This document shows positions 7,082-14,068 of a stretch of DNA of 14,838 nucleotides, piece by piece. Each line of letters starts with the position of its first letter. Position 1 is the first letter of the stretch. A program made the translations under genes and the position numbers. Under the pieces are notes generated by a model. That model searched no databases and was not told where the DNA came from. It was given only the letters and a program-made list of their open reading frames with translations. The stretch covers positions 1 to 14,838 of the forward strand of contig JAJYJD010000066.1 of the NCBI GenBank assembly GCA_021789755.1, in the 5' to 3' direction. This DNA is from Bacteroidota bacterium (lineage in GTDB: Bacteria; Bacteroidota; Ignavibacteria; Kryptoniales; JAKASW01).

Positions 7082-8516
7082 TGCTGATATCGCTCTTCCC
7101 GACGGTGATCCGGTCGGTGATGGTCTCGATGATTTTGCGTTTTTCAGAGGATTCGAGGTTCGGCCAGCGGCTATAGAGGTCTTTGGCTTCGTTCACGAGC
7201 TCGTCGCTCGAAAGATACTGGATTTTGAGGAAATCGATCTCCGCCTGAATTTCCGGGATCTGATCCGTTATCTGCCGGTATCGCTCTTCATAGGGTTGAT
7301 AGTGACGGTTGAATCCGTCCGGCTTAATCTCGCCTTTGAGGTATAACTGCATCACCTTGTCCATGTCCGCCTGTACCTTCCCCTTCTCGTCCATGAGGCT
7401 TGCAAGGAGGGCTTCCTTCTCTTTCATCGCGGTATCCGCCTGCTCGAAATAGCTCTGGACTTCGCTCTCCGAGAAGACGAACGATTTCAGCTGTTCGCGG
7501 AAGATTTCCTCGAGATCGACTTCGCCGACCTTGTTCCGGCACTTGAGGCAGATATACTTGGGGGAATTGGAAGGCACGTACATTTTCCCCCCGCACTCGC
7601 AGGAGACGATGCTCGTGAATAGGTGGGCCACGACCTTGGTCGGCGGGCGGTTCGTTCTCACCTGTTCGTCAAGGATACGGTTGCATTCGTTCCAGAGTTT
7701 CTCCGAGACGATTGCCGGAGCCGCGGTGTATACCCATTCGGATTCTGGCTTCAGGATTTGCTTCTCTCCGCGCTTGCCGCCCCGGGTGCTGTAGTTCGAG
7801 CGGCGGACCCCCTTCGCGACAGGGTCGCGGAGAAGGCGGTACACCGTGCTGAAGGTCCACTTGTTCCCCTTCCGCGTGCGGTACCCCGCTTCGTTCAAGA
7901 GGCGGCAGACCCTCCTTTTCCGCCTGTGTTCCCTGAAGAGCTCGAACATCTGCTTCCTGATCGGAGCCTCTTTCGGGTCGAGTACCAGCTTCTTGTCCAA
8001 GTAGCGGTACCCGTATGGGGCCTCACCGCCCAATGGCTTTCCAAGCTTAGCCCGGATGGGGACCGAAGCCGCCACCCGGTCTGCGATCTCCTCTCTTTCC
8101 CACTGGGCCATGGCGGCGATCATCGTGTAGAAGAAACGACCGGCTGCCGTCGAGGTGTCGATAGCTTCCTGGAGCGAAATGAGATCGGCGTCTTGTTCCT
8201 GGAAGAAGTCCGCGAACTCCAGGAGTTCCTTCGTATTCCTCGCAAGCCGGGCAAGCTTCGAAAATATGAGCCCGGTGATGTGGCCTGACTTGATATCGCC
8301 CATCATCCTTTGGGCTTCCGGATGCTCCTTGACCGACTTCCCCGACACTGCCTCAAGGTGGTACACCTCCTTCACGTCCCATCCTTTTGATTCGGCATAG
8401 TACTGGGCACGCTTCTCATGATGCTCAGGGCTTTCGCCTTTGGCTTGGTCTTCGGTGGATACCCGGATCCAAATCCCCACGTTCTTTTTCTCGTCGGATG
8501 ATCTCTCATGAACCAT
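6996..8516 (-). CDS. Large serine recombinase (integrase of the element)
   Basis: This 506-residue recombinase catalyses site-specific integration and excision through a serine-DNA intermediate. The catalytic domain (about 12-155) holds WIRVSTEDQ with the nucleophile S20 and the arginine motif KLARLARN (R90, R93). A Recombinase domain follows (about 165-285), then a zinc ribbon (C306, C308, C323, C326), a coiled-coil region with repeated Glu/Lys helices (about 350-440), and a short tail. That order and length are typical of large serine integrases. The ATG at 8516 is preferred over one 18 bases upstream because GAGGAG lies just before it. The final residues PART and the stop are encoded by the interrupted host gene, so the C-terminus must differ in the excised circle. 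The gene points outward at the element edge, as expected for an integrase beside its attachment site. Confidence 0.93.
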   Translation of the reverse strand: MVHERSSDEKKNVGIWIRVSTEDQAKGESPEHHEKRAQYYAESKGWDVKEVYHLEAVSGKSVKEHPEAQRMMGDIKSGHITGLIFSKLARLARNTKELLEFADFFQEQDADLISLQEAIDTSTAAGRFFYTMIAAMAQWEREEIADRVAASVPIRAKLGKPLGGEAPYGYRYLDKKLVLDPKEAPIRKQMFELFREHRRKRRVCRLLNEAGYRTRKGNKWTFSTVYRLLRDPVAKGVRRSNYSTRGGKRGEKQILKPESEWVYTAAPAIVSEKLWNECNRILDEQVRTNRPPTKVVAHLFTSIVSCECGGKMYVPSNSPKYICLKCRNKVGEVDLEEIFREQLKSFVFSESEVQSYFEQADTAMKEKEALLASLMDEKGKVQADMDKVMQLYLKGEIKPDGFNRHYQPYEERYRQITDQIPEIQAEIDFLKIQYLSSDELVNEAKDLYSRWPNLESSEKRKIIETITDRITVGKSDISITLSYLPASELMAEGHQTPRVADLPART

Positions 8517-8603
8517 ATCTTCTCCTCGATACAAATTTACAAAAGGATCTGCGTCGACTCCAGCCCAACAAAGTGGTCCCTTCTATAGAACAAAAGGCAT
8601 CTT

Positions 8604-8631
8604 AAGATACTAATGCAACAAGTACTCACAA
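8604..8631 (-). promoter_or_regulatory. Candidate promoter of the recombinase gene
   Basis: On the minus strand, TTGTGA (8626-8631) and TATCTT (8604-8609) are separated by 16 bases, resembling a sigma-70 type -35/-10 pair about 90 bases upstream of the recombinase start. The region is AT-rich and nothing else marks it, so this could be chance; if the host is of the Bacteroidota type, promoter consensus would differ. Confidence 0.25.
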
Positions 8632-8722
8632 TCGACAATTCGGAAAATGAAAACCGCTTTCCTGCTGCCGAAGCCGCCTCAAATTATCCGTTTTCTATGA
8701 TGCACTGTGAATGTTAAAATAA

Positions 8723-8929
8723 ATGAATCATTTGATTTGGAAATTCTACTCTTCCCGCAGAGGTACCAAATGGCCTATAAGTAGCTTGCAGCTTGCCCTG
8801 AAGGTTTGTGCCACCCCGCAGGCAGTACATGATTGGATCCACCACATGATCACGCCGCCGATAGAATTTCTGGAGAAACTGCGTTCAATCTTGTATGCTA
8901 TTACCTCAGAAAAAAGGGAAACTCAATAG
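8723..8929 (+). CDS. Small helix-turn-helix-like protein
   Basis: This 68-residue frame contains a stretch that reads as a Cro/CI-like helix-turn-helix: ISSLQLALKVCATPQAVHDW (about 20-39), then TPPIEFLEKLRSIL, a usual third-helix-plus-support pattern in phage and plasmid repressors. It lies divergent to the recombinase, where a regulator of an integrating element is often found, so a role in controlling the recombinase is plausible but inferred. I see no convincing ribosome binding site before the ATG. A cysteine and no basic cluster in the recognition helix make DNA binding uncertain. It may be a decayed regulator. Confidence 0.42.
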   Translation: MNHLIWKFYSSRRGTKWPISSLQLALKVCATPQAVHDWIHHMITPPIEFLEKLRSILYAITSEKRETQ

Positions 8930-8943
8930 ATTACTCAAAGTAT

Positions 8944-9117
8944 ATGTTCGATCCATCCCAAAGTTTGCGGACACTTATGGAGTCTTATCCCGCATTGCCA
9001 TTCTGCAACTTTGATATCAGGTGAACAATGCCGTCCCCAAAAGGTTACCCCAAGGACTGGTTGTTATTTGCAACCACGACATTCAAAAAAGGAAATTTGC
9101 TCCGACTCAGAGTATGA
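8944..9117 (+). other. Two tiny adjacent frames, possibly a degraded gene
   Basis: Downstream of the HTH-like gene, a 26-codon frame (8944-9024, starting MFDPSQSLRT) ends within the sequence AGGTGA, which could serve as ribosome binding site for a 29-codon frame at 9028-9117 starting MPSPKGYPKDWLLFATTTF and ending LLRLRV. The second has natural protein-like composition, with the basic stretch FKKGN. Neither resembles a family I know. They could be real small proteins, fragments of a broken gene, or chance. The second ends one base before the stop of the convergent kinase-HD gene. Confidence 0.25.
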
Positions 9118-9118
9118 C

Positions 9119-11704
9119 TCATTTCTTCTTTGTCAGCAGTTTGACGGACGCCTCGACCAAACCCTCTAACTCATTCGTTGGCACCGCCGCCTTGACTGTG
9201 TCGCGAATTTCTGGATGTATAAATACCCTGATCTTGCCAACCGATTCCAGAAACGAGTCGTGTAGCTGCGTCCATATTACAGAGTCTTCAAGGGTGCTTG
9301 GTTCATTCCACTGCTCTATGGTTTCGCGTCGGTCAGATTCAGGTAGAAATTCTAAGGGATTCGAGCTGCCTGGGCGTGCGGTTGGAATATCAATAAGTGT
9401 CAAAACCGACCCGCTGCTCGCCAATTGAAAAACTCGATCTAAGGAATATGTATTTAAAGCCGTGGTGGTCCTATCCTCGTTCTTTATCTGGCTAATAAAA
9501 TCTACTATACCCCTTTGAACTTCATTTTCAAGTTTTACTAACATTTCCCAATTTGAATTTCTTCGATATTTAATTAATAGATTCCACAAGCGCTGGTTCC
9601 TTTTGTTACTAACGACAAGAATTCTCTTGAAAATGTTTCTGTCACTAAGCATTCTGAGCAGACTTCTCCCTTGGTCTGTAGTTCTTCCGGCAAACCAATC
9701 AAGTAGGCTTCGGTCCGAAGATATTAATTGAGTGACATCAGGTAATCGATCTCCTTGGTTATTAAACAAATCCCCTTCCAGAACGACTGTCCCCTTAAGG
9801 ATAAAGTCGCGAAACTGAGACTGGAATTGGGTGACTTGTTTAGGCTGATTGCTCTGGCAGAGAAGGTCCCATACAGCCCTGTGAAGCATTGCCTTGGCCG
9901 CTCTCGAAGTATGATGCCAGTACACCGTCCCAAACATAGCATACCGAGCGAATGCCACCGTTTCAGCTGGTATCTTACCTTTCTCATGAATCCCAAGTGC
10001 CGCGTAAAGCTTATTCCCTTCTTCTTTGTAAATGATCGTGAGGCACTGCAGAAAGCGCTGGAAGTCAATTGACTTTCCAGAGGGGAGGTTTAAATTAAGA
10101 GAATCTCTTGTTACATAGTCAAGTTTGTCTGCATCAATAGGCCCATCGATTATGGTGTGCAATATCCGATCCTTCAAGGAAAATGCAAAATCAGAAGGGT
10201 CGGCTTTGATTATGCTTGCTACTCTTTCAGGACTCACTCCCCAGTCTTCCTTGATTATGTTCTTCAGACTGAGAAGATCAAGAGTGGAACCAAAATGCCC
10301 TTCAAGCATATCAACTGAAATGTCCTCATGAGAAAAAATCTCCATGTCTGCTTCTTCCAAATCATGCGCGAGCGGATATTGACCTAAGTCATGGCATAAA
10401 CCGGCCAAGAGCAGTGCCGTCAAGTCCTCCTTGTTCATTAACTGCCTAAAAAAGGGATTAACTTCGTCGTGATATAAAGCGTGACAATACTTTACCACGT
10501 TCGAGAATGTACCAAGAACATGTTCCAGCCTTGTATGGTTTGCGGTTGGGTATATTAGGTTGATAAATCCTAATTGACTAATTTCACCAAGTCTCCTGAA
10601 AGCTTTGTGGGTGATGAGCCTTCGAAGTCGGTCCGTGAATGGTGTCATGCTTAAGCTAGATGTTTGAATTGTCTGAACTGCATTCTCGTTTAGTTCTGGA
10701 ATTTCCCGTGAAAGAGAGAACTCCCCGGTTAGCTTCTTGATGTCAGTTGCCACTTGCCTGATATCATTGTATTTGATTTCACGAAATGCTGTCCGAGGCA
10801 AACCTATTGCAACTTCACTGTTTGAGTTTTCGCCATCTAGTAGCCGACACGCCATCAGATTTAGATATTTACTAGTGTACGGATCGAGTTTCCTGGGATG
10901 CGTCGTATCATAAAATTCAAGTATTCTTCGAATATTCTTCCCCAACGAGAACAAGTCGAATGCTTTTCGCAATTTGGATCGTGGAATTTCAGTCCTCATC
11001 CTATTCGGATCAGGATATGTGCTAGTAGATATCAACCATTTGAAGACATCGGGATGAGCGTACTCCTTGGTAACGAATGCAAGAACGTTATCGGTGCTTT
11101 CTCCAAGCTTCTTTGCAGAGCCCAAATCTGAAATGACAGCATGGCCGTCGGAAGATATGAGAATATTTTCCAGTTTAACATCCATGTGGATGATGTTCAG
11201 AGTGTGGAGATGTTCGAGGCCATTAATAACTTCTCTGATCAGTCCAATTAGGTCGGGTATCTCCGGAGGTTTTTCTTTAAAATAATCGTAGGCGTCCATT
11301 GCTCCTGGTATAAAGTCCATGATGTAGTAAGGAAATCCCTTATCATTAAATCTGATCTTGTCTTGGTGGTAAATCTCAATTATGTTCGGGTGCCGGGCCT
11401 CAATTAAGCTTGAAATCTCACTGGAAATAATCTCTCCAAAAAGTTCCACTCGACCTTCTTTCGGTCTAGGAAACTTCAAGGCGCGGGGGGCATTAAGGTT
11501 TGTATCTTTCACTTTAAGCACTACTCCAACTCCACCGACGCCGAGCGGTTCCCAAAGTGAATATCTTGGATATATACTCTGTTGGATAAGTGGAACTATA
11601 GTTTCCAAGTGTCCCCGTTCTTGTTCCCATTGAGTTGCACTGTGGGACAAAGGTTTGTACTTGGCTTCAAGTTTGTCCCAAAATTCCAGGGAAAGACTTT
11701 CCAT
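9119..11704 (-). CDS. Ser/Thr protein kinase fused to SAMHD1-like HD phosphohydrolase
   Basis: This 861-residue soluble protein joins two enzymes. The N-terminal kinase (about 47-325) has a glycine loop GVGGVG (55-60), lysine K77 in RALKFP, the catalytic loop HMDVKLEN (D175, K177, N180), and DLG in place of DFG with D193 kept; AHPD stands where APE is usual. The key residues are therefore present and it may be active. The second domain (about 350-600) is HD of the SAMHD1/dGTPase type: TRLEHVLG (H395), GLCHDLGQYPLAHD (H438, D439) and IDADKLDYVTRD (D526) supply all four metal ligands. A helical tail of about 250 residues is unassigned. AGAGGT at 11710-11715 lies five bases before the ATG. It has long gaps on both sides and probably its own transcript. 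HD proteins of this group hydrolyse dNTPs or related nucleotides; a defence role is inferred from domain content and its place in mobile cargo. Confidence 0.88.
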   Translation of the reverse strand: MESLSLEFWDKLEAKYKPLSHSATQWEQERGHLETIVPLIQQSIYPRYSLWEPLGVGGVGVVLKVKDTNLNAPRALKFPRPKEGRVELFGEIISSEISSLIEARHPNIIEIYHQDKIRFNDKGFPYYIMDFIPGAMDAYDYFKEKPPEIPDLIGLIREVINGLEHLHTLNIIHMDVKLENILISSDGHAVISDLGSAKKLGESTDNVLAFVTKEYAHPDVFKWLISTSTYPDPNRMRTEIPRSKLRKAFDLFSLGKNIRRILEFYDTTHPRKLDPYTSKYLNLMACRLLDGENSNSEVAIGLPRTAFREIKYNDIRQVATDIKKLTGEFSLSREIPELNENAVQTIQTSSLSMTPFTDRLRRLITHKAFRRLGEISQLGFINLIYPTANHTRLEHVLGTFSNVVKYCHALYHDEVNPFFRQLMNKEDLTALLLAGLCHDLGQYPLAHDLEEADMEIFSHEDISVDMLEGHFGSTLDLLSLKNIIKEDWGVSPERVASIIKADPSDFAFSLKDRILHTIIDGPIDADKLDYVTRDSLNLNLPSGKSIDFQRFLQCLTIIYKEEGNKLYAALGIHEKGKIPAETVAFARYAMFGTVYWHHTSRAAKAMLHRAVWDLLCQSNQPKQVTQFQSQFRDFILKGTVVLEGDLFNNQGDRLPDVTQLISSDRSLLDWFAGRTTDQGRSLLRMLSDRNIFKRILVVSNKRNQRLWNLLIKYRRNSNWEMLVKLENEVQRGIVDFISQIKNEDRTTTALNTYSLDRVFQLASSGSVLTLIDIPTARPGSSNPLEFLPESDRRETIEQWNEPSTLEDSVIWTQLHDSFLESVGKIRVFIHPEIRDTVKAAVPTNELEGLVEASVKLLTKKK

Positions 11705-12127
11705 AATAGACCTCTAGCTTCTGACCGAACATTTCACGCGTATTTTCAACATAAAATGTCACCGGGCATTAATAAGATTTATTTGATAAAAACCCTTGCA
11801 CTTCCCAAAGAAGCGAGAAATGTTGTTTCGAGAATGTATATACGCGGAGTTTAATTTCCAAACATTGCGCAACACGCACGCTACCGCCGTGGATCCGGCA
11901 AAATCGTCTTAAAAAGTGGAAAGGTCTGCCCGGACAAAGAGCAAAGAAGGTGGTCTTGATTATTATAGGTGATGCCTAGGGCCTTTTGATGCTTCATAAC
12001 AGGATTGCATATACCCTCCAACTTTTTAAATTTCATGCGATTATGGCACAGGCGCCAACCAGCGGGCAAAAGATGATATCTGCTTTGCCAATAAACTGTT
12101 TCGCGGGCAACCCAAAGATACCCTTTG
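11705..12127. other. AT-rich intergenic region with no gene recognised
   Basis: These 423 bases separate the primase-like gene from the kinase-HD gene; both are on the minus strand. The part next to the kinase start (about 11720-11800) is AT-rich and should hold its promoter, but I cannot fix boxes with confidence. A 62-codon minus-strand frame at 11881-12069 has no ribosome binding site and no recognisable motif, so I do not call it a gene. No clear terminator hairpin with a T-run is visible. Confidence 0.4.
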
Positions 12128-12754
12128 CTAGATAGGGAGAATACGAACTACCTCAGGTACAAGGGGTTTGTAGATGTTGTCGGCTGTCAGGCGCAGAGTA
12201 CAGTATCCATCATGTAGCCGATGACCAATGTAACGCGGGCTTACCAAAACGCAGGGCATAAGAAACGAGGCCATGAATTGAAGCCATTCTTCTTGAGTCA
12301 AAAGGAAATCTCCATAGTAATGAAAGTAACGACCACTACTCAAGAGAACGCCAGGCCGATCACCGGTCAAGTGTTTTATCGAAGCCTCAATCTCATTTAG
12401 CGATCCGATTTCCGGATGGAAATTCATCATCGGGATATGTCGATATTCACCATCAGTACATAACACCTTAGAGATAATGGACCATACATGATGTTCCTTG
12501 AGAACTGGGAACCTTTCAAGAGTAAGACCTAGAAATTCCTTCCTACTGTACTCTTTCAATTCTGAAGATGTTGAGTGGTGAAATGCGCTCTTCAGATGTC
12601 TCAGTTTATCTTCGCGGTTCTTATTAATCTGTCTCCAGTTTACCCCCACGCTATGCGTTATAAGGTTAAATGACTCAATTTCTGGATGTCTCTGGAGAAT
12701 AGTCTTACATACGGTGAGTGAGTTGTCTTTAAGATGAAAACCCGCGTATGCCAT
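12128..12754 (-). CDS. Small primase-like (AEP-like) protein of unknown role
   Basis: The 208-residue protein resembles, from memory, small stand-alone proteins described as primase-like, related to archaeo-eukaryotic primases. The part that prompts this is the C-terminal half: GVLLSSGRYFHYYGDFLLT then EEWLQFMASFLM (about 135-168), SPRYIGHRLHDGYCTLRL (about 173-190), and a final P-rich end. In that family the pattern SGR-HYYG, then W-F, then R-(I/V)GH-L, then LR recurs. The N-terminal half is unrecognised. No signal peptide or membrane segment is present. The ATG overlaps the stop of an upstream open frame as TAATG. A ribosome binding site is not obvious (AGGA lies 14 bases away). The assignment is by pattern and may be wrong; the protein could also be catalytically dead, as the acidic residues of a primase active site are not clear. 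Confidence 0.6.
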   Translation of the reverse strand: MAYAGFHLKDNSLTVCKTILQRHPEIESFNLITHSVGVNWRQINKNREDKLRHLKSAFHHSTSSELKEYSRKEFLGLTLERFPVLKEHHVWSIISKVLCTDGEYRHIPMMNFHPEIGSLNEIEASIKHLTGDRPGVLLSSGRYFHYYGDFLLTQEEWLQFMASFLMPCVLVSPRYIGHRLHDGYCTLRLTADNIYKPLVPEVVRILPI

Positions 12755-12876
12755 TATTCATATAGTAATCCTAAACGAACAGGGTTTTCAACATTTTCAA
12801 AGCTCGCATCATAGTACGTAACAATCAGCACACCAAGAAGGCTGGAAGCATCTCCTAATGTGAGTTCGTCTCCTAT
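12754..12876 (-). pseudogene. Open frame without start codon, overlapping next gene by TAATG
   Basis: A 40-codon minus-strand frame runs from a stop at 12877-12879 to TAA at 12754-12756, where it overlaps the ATG of the primase-like gene. Its composition is notably protein-like: GDELTLGDASSLLGVLIV then TYYDASFENVENPVRL and GLLYE. It lacks a usual start codon apart from a GTG that would give 25 residues, yet AGGAGA lies near its 5' end. It may be the 3' end of a gene whose upstream part has been lost or frameshifted, with coupling to the next gene retained. The rest of the gap to 13028 holds nothing I can name. Confidence 0.35.
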
Positions 12877-13028
12877 TTAGCCTCATAATTAGTAGTCTAA
12901 CTCAAAAACGCACATCCCCGAGAGAACTGTTAGAATGAATGCTTTCGATTCTGGACACCCCCTCTTCCGAGGAAAGAAAGATTGTCAAGACCATTTTGGA
13001 TCCTTAGTTTGTCCTCAGGCTTCCTGAG

Positions 13029-14051
13029 TTACGCTTTCTCTAATTTCAGCACTCGAACGATCTCCGCCAGCAAAACGTCAAGCGGAGCCCGGAAGTCAAC
13101 TTGGGTTTGGTCGGGCAAAACTTCCTTTTTTCGGATTCGGATATGTAGATGGGCATTTGCCACGTTGCGTAGAGACCCATCGAGTAAGTGCATCTGTTTC
13201 TTGTGGGATTTATCCCAACTGTAGTTGTTTGCAACCTCAGTAAAAGTTTGCGCTCTAAAAATTGGTGGAACATGATCAAGAATAGCTCGTACCAACATAG
13301 CTACCGACATATAGCACTCTTGAGTATATGCGAGGTTGAGCTCCTCGATTAACCTTATAAGCCTCTTTAGATCGAATTCTTGGGAACGGATTTCTCTTAG
13401 TTCTTCCAGGCGATTCTGTCCGACATATGTTGCAATCGTGCTCGGCGAATCGTAGATGGTTCTGAGAGCCATGATAGTTGATGCATCTGTTCGTTGCGCT
13501 TGCAGTTTTGATGCCAATTCCGAGTCTCGTTGCTGCTTTTCGGAGATTGCGTTCTCAAGTCCCGTATAGGCCAAATAGGCTTCGATCACGTTATCAGATT
13601 TGAACTGTATCTCCTGGTATCCGATGCCATCCGTTGGCATTCCAGAAGCGGCGTCCCAGAATAAGCCAACCGATTGCAACAACATAAAAACGAGGCGGAT
13701 TTCTCTTTCGCTTCTCTTCAACCGCTCCGCCGCTCGCGCGGCGGACAAGGATTTTGCCTTGGTGGGCAATACCTCGTCCCTGATGAACGTGATAACCCGA
13801 TCGGTCAGCCCGATCAGGGGATTGTCATGATCAACGTGCCATATGCCCAGTAACCTCGGAGTTACTCCATCTGGGTCGAGCAATCTGAAATTGATACTCT
13901 TCGGATCGAATCCGGATCCAAGCTCTTGTCGGAGATCTATTCTCAAATCTGCGGTAGTAACCTTGCCGCCTTTCAAAAAGGATTCCACGACTGCCGTAAG
14001 CCAGACTCTTTGCTGAGGAGTCAATTCGATCTTGTTGAAAGTGTAACTCAA
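13029..14051 (-). CDS. Protein with C-terminal HEPN-like domain
   Basis: The 340-residue protein has an N-terminal region (about 10-130) with helices that could form a winged-helix fold, a middle coiled segment (about 165-190, ISEKQQRDSELASKLQAQR), and a helical C-terminal domain (about 215-335). That last domain reads like HEPN or abortive-infection-type domains: ECYMSVAMLVRAILDHVPPI, then SLRNVANAHLH, in which R295 and H301 fit the HEPN RNase signature R-x(4-6)-H. HEPN proteins are often RNases in toxin, defence or CRISPR systems; whether this one cleaves RNA is not shown. A TAG lies in frame just upstream, so the TTG start at 14051 is forced; AAAGGA and AGGA lie before it. It begins 17 bases after the conjugation-type gene, so the two probably form an operon. 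Confidence 0.6.
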   Translation of the reverse strand: MSYTFNKIELTPQQRVWLTAVVESFLKGGKVTTADLRIDLRQELGSGFDPKSINFRLLDPDGVTPRLLGIWHVDHDNPLIGLTDRVITFIRDEVLPTKAKSLSAARAAERLKRSEREIRLVFMLLQSVGLFWDAASGMPTDGIGYQEIQFKSDNVIEAYLAYTGLENAISEKQQRDSELASKLQAQRTDASTIMALRTIYDSPSTIATYVGQNRLEELREIRSQEFDLKRLIRLIEELNLAYTQECYMSVAMLVRAILDHVPPIFRAQTFTEVANNYSWDKSHKKQMHLLDGSLRNVANAHLHIRIRKKEVLPDQTQVDFRAPLDVLLAEIVRVLKLEKA

Positions 14052-14068
14052 TCGGTCCTATCCTTTGG

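Noticed and set aside
7623..8288. A 221-codon plus-strand frame opposite the recombinase
   Set aside because: It is an antisense shadow of a well-supported recombinase gene, with no motif or start signal.
8516..8534. Recombinase start at the upstream ATG (8534)
   Set aside because: GAGGAG lies just before the ATG at 8516 and would fall inside the gene if the upstream ATG were used.
11881..12069. A 62-codon minus-strand frame between the kinase-HD and primase-like genes
   Set aside because: It has no ribosome binding site, no recognisable motif, and low support beyond lacking stops.
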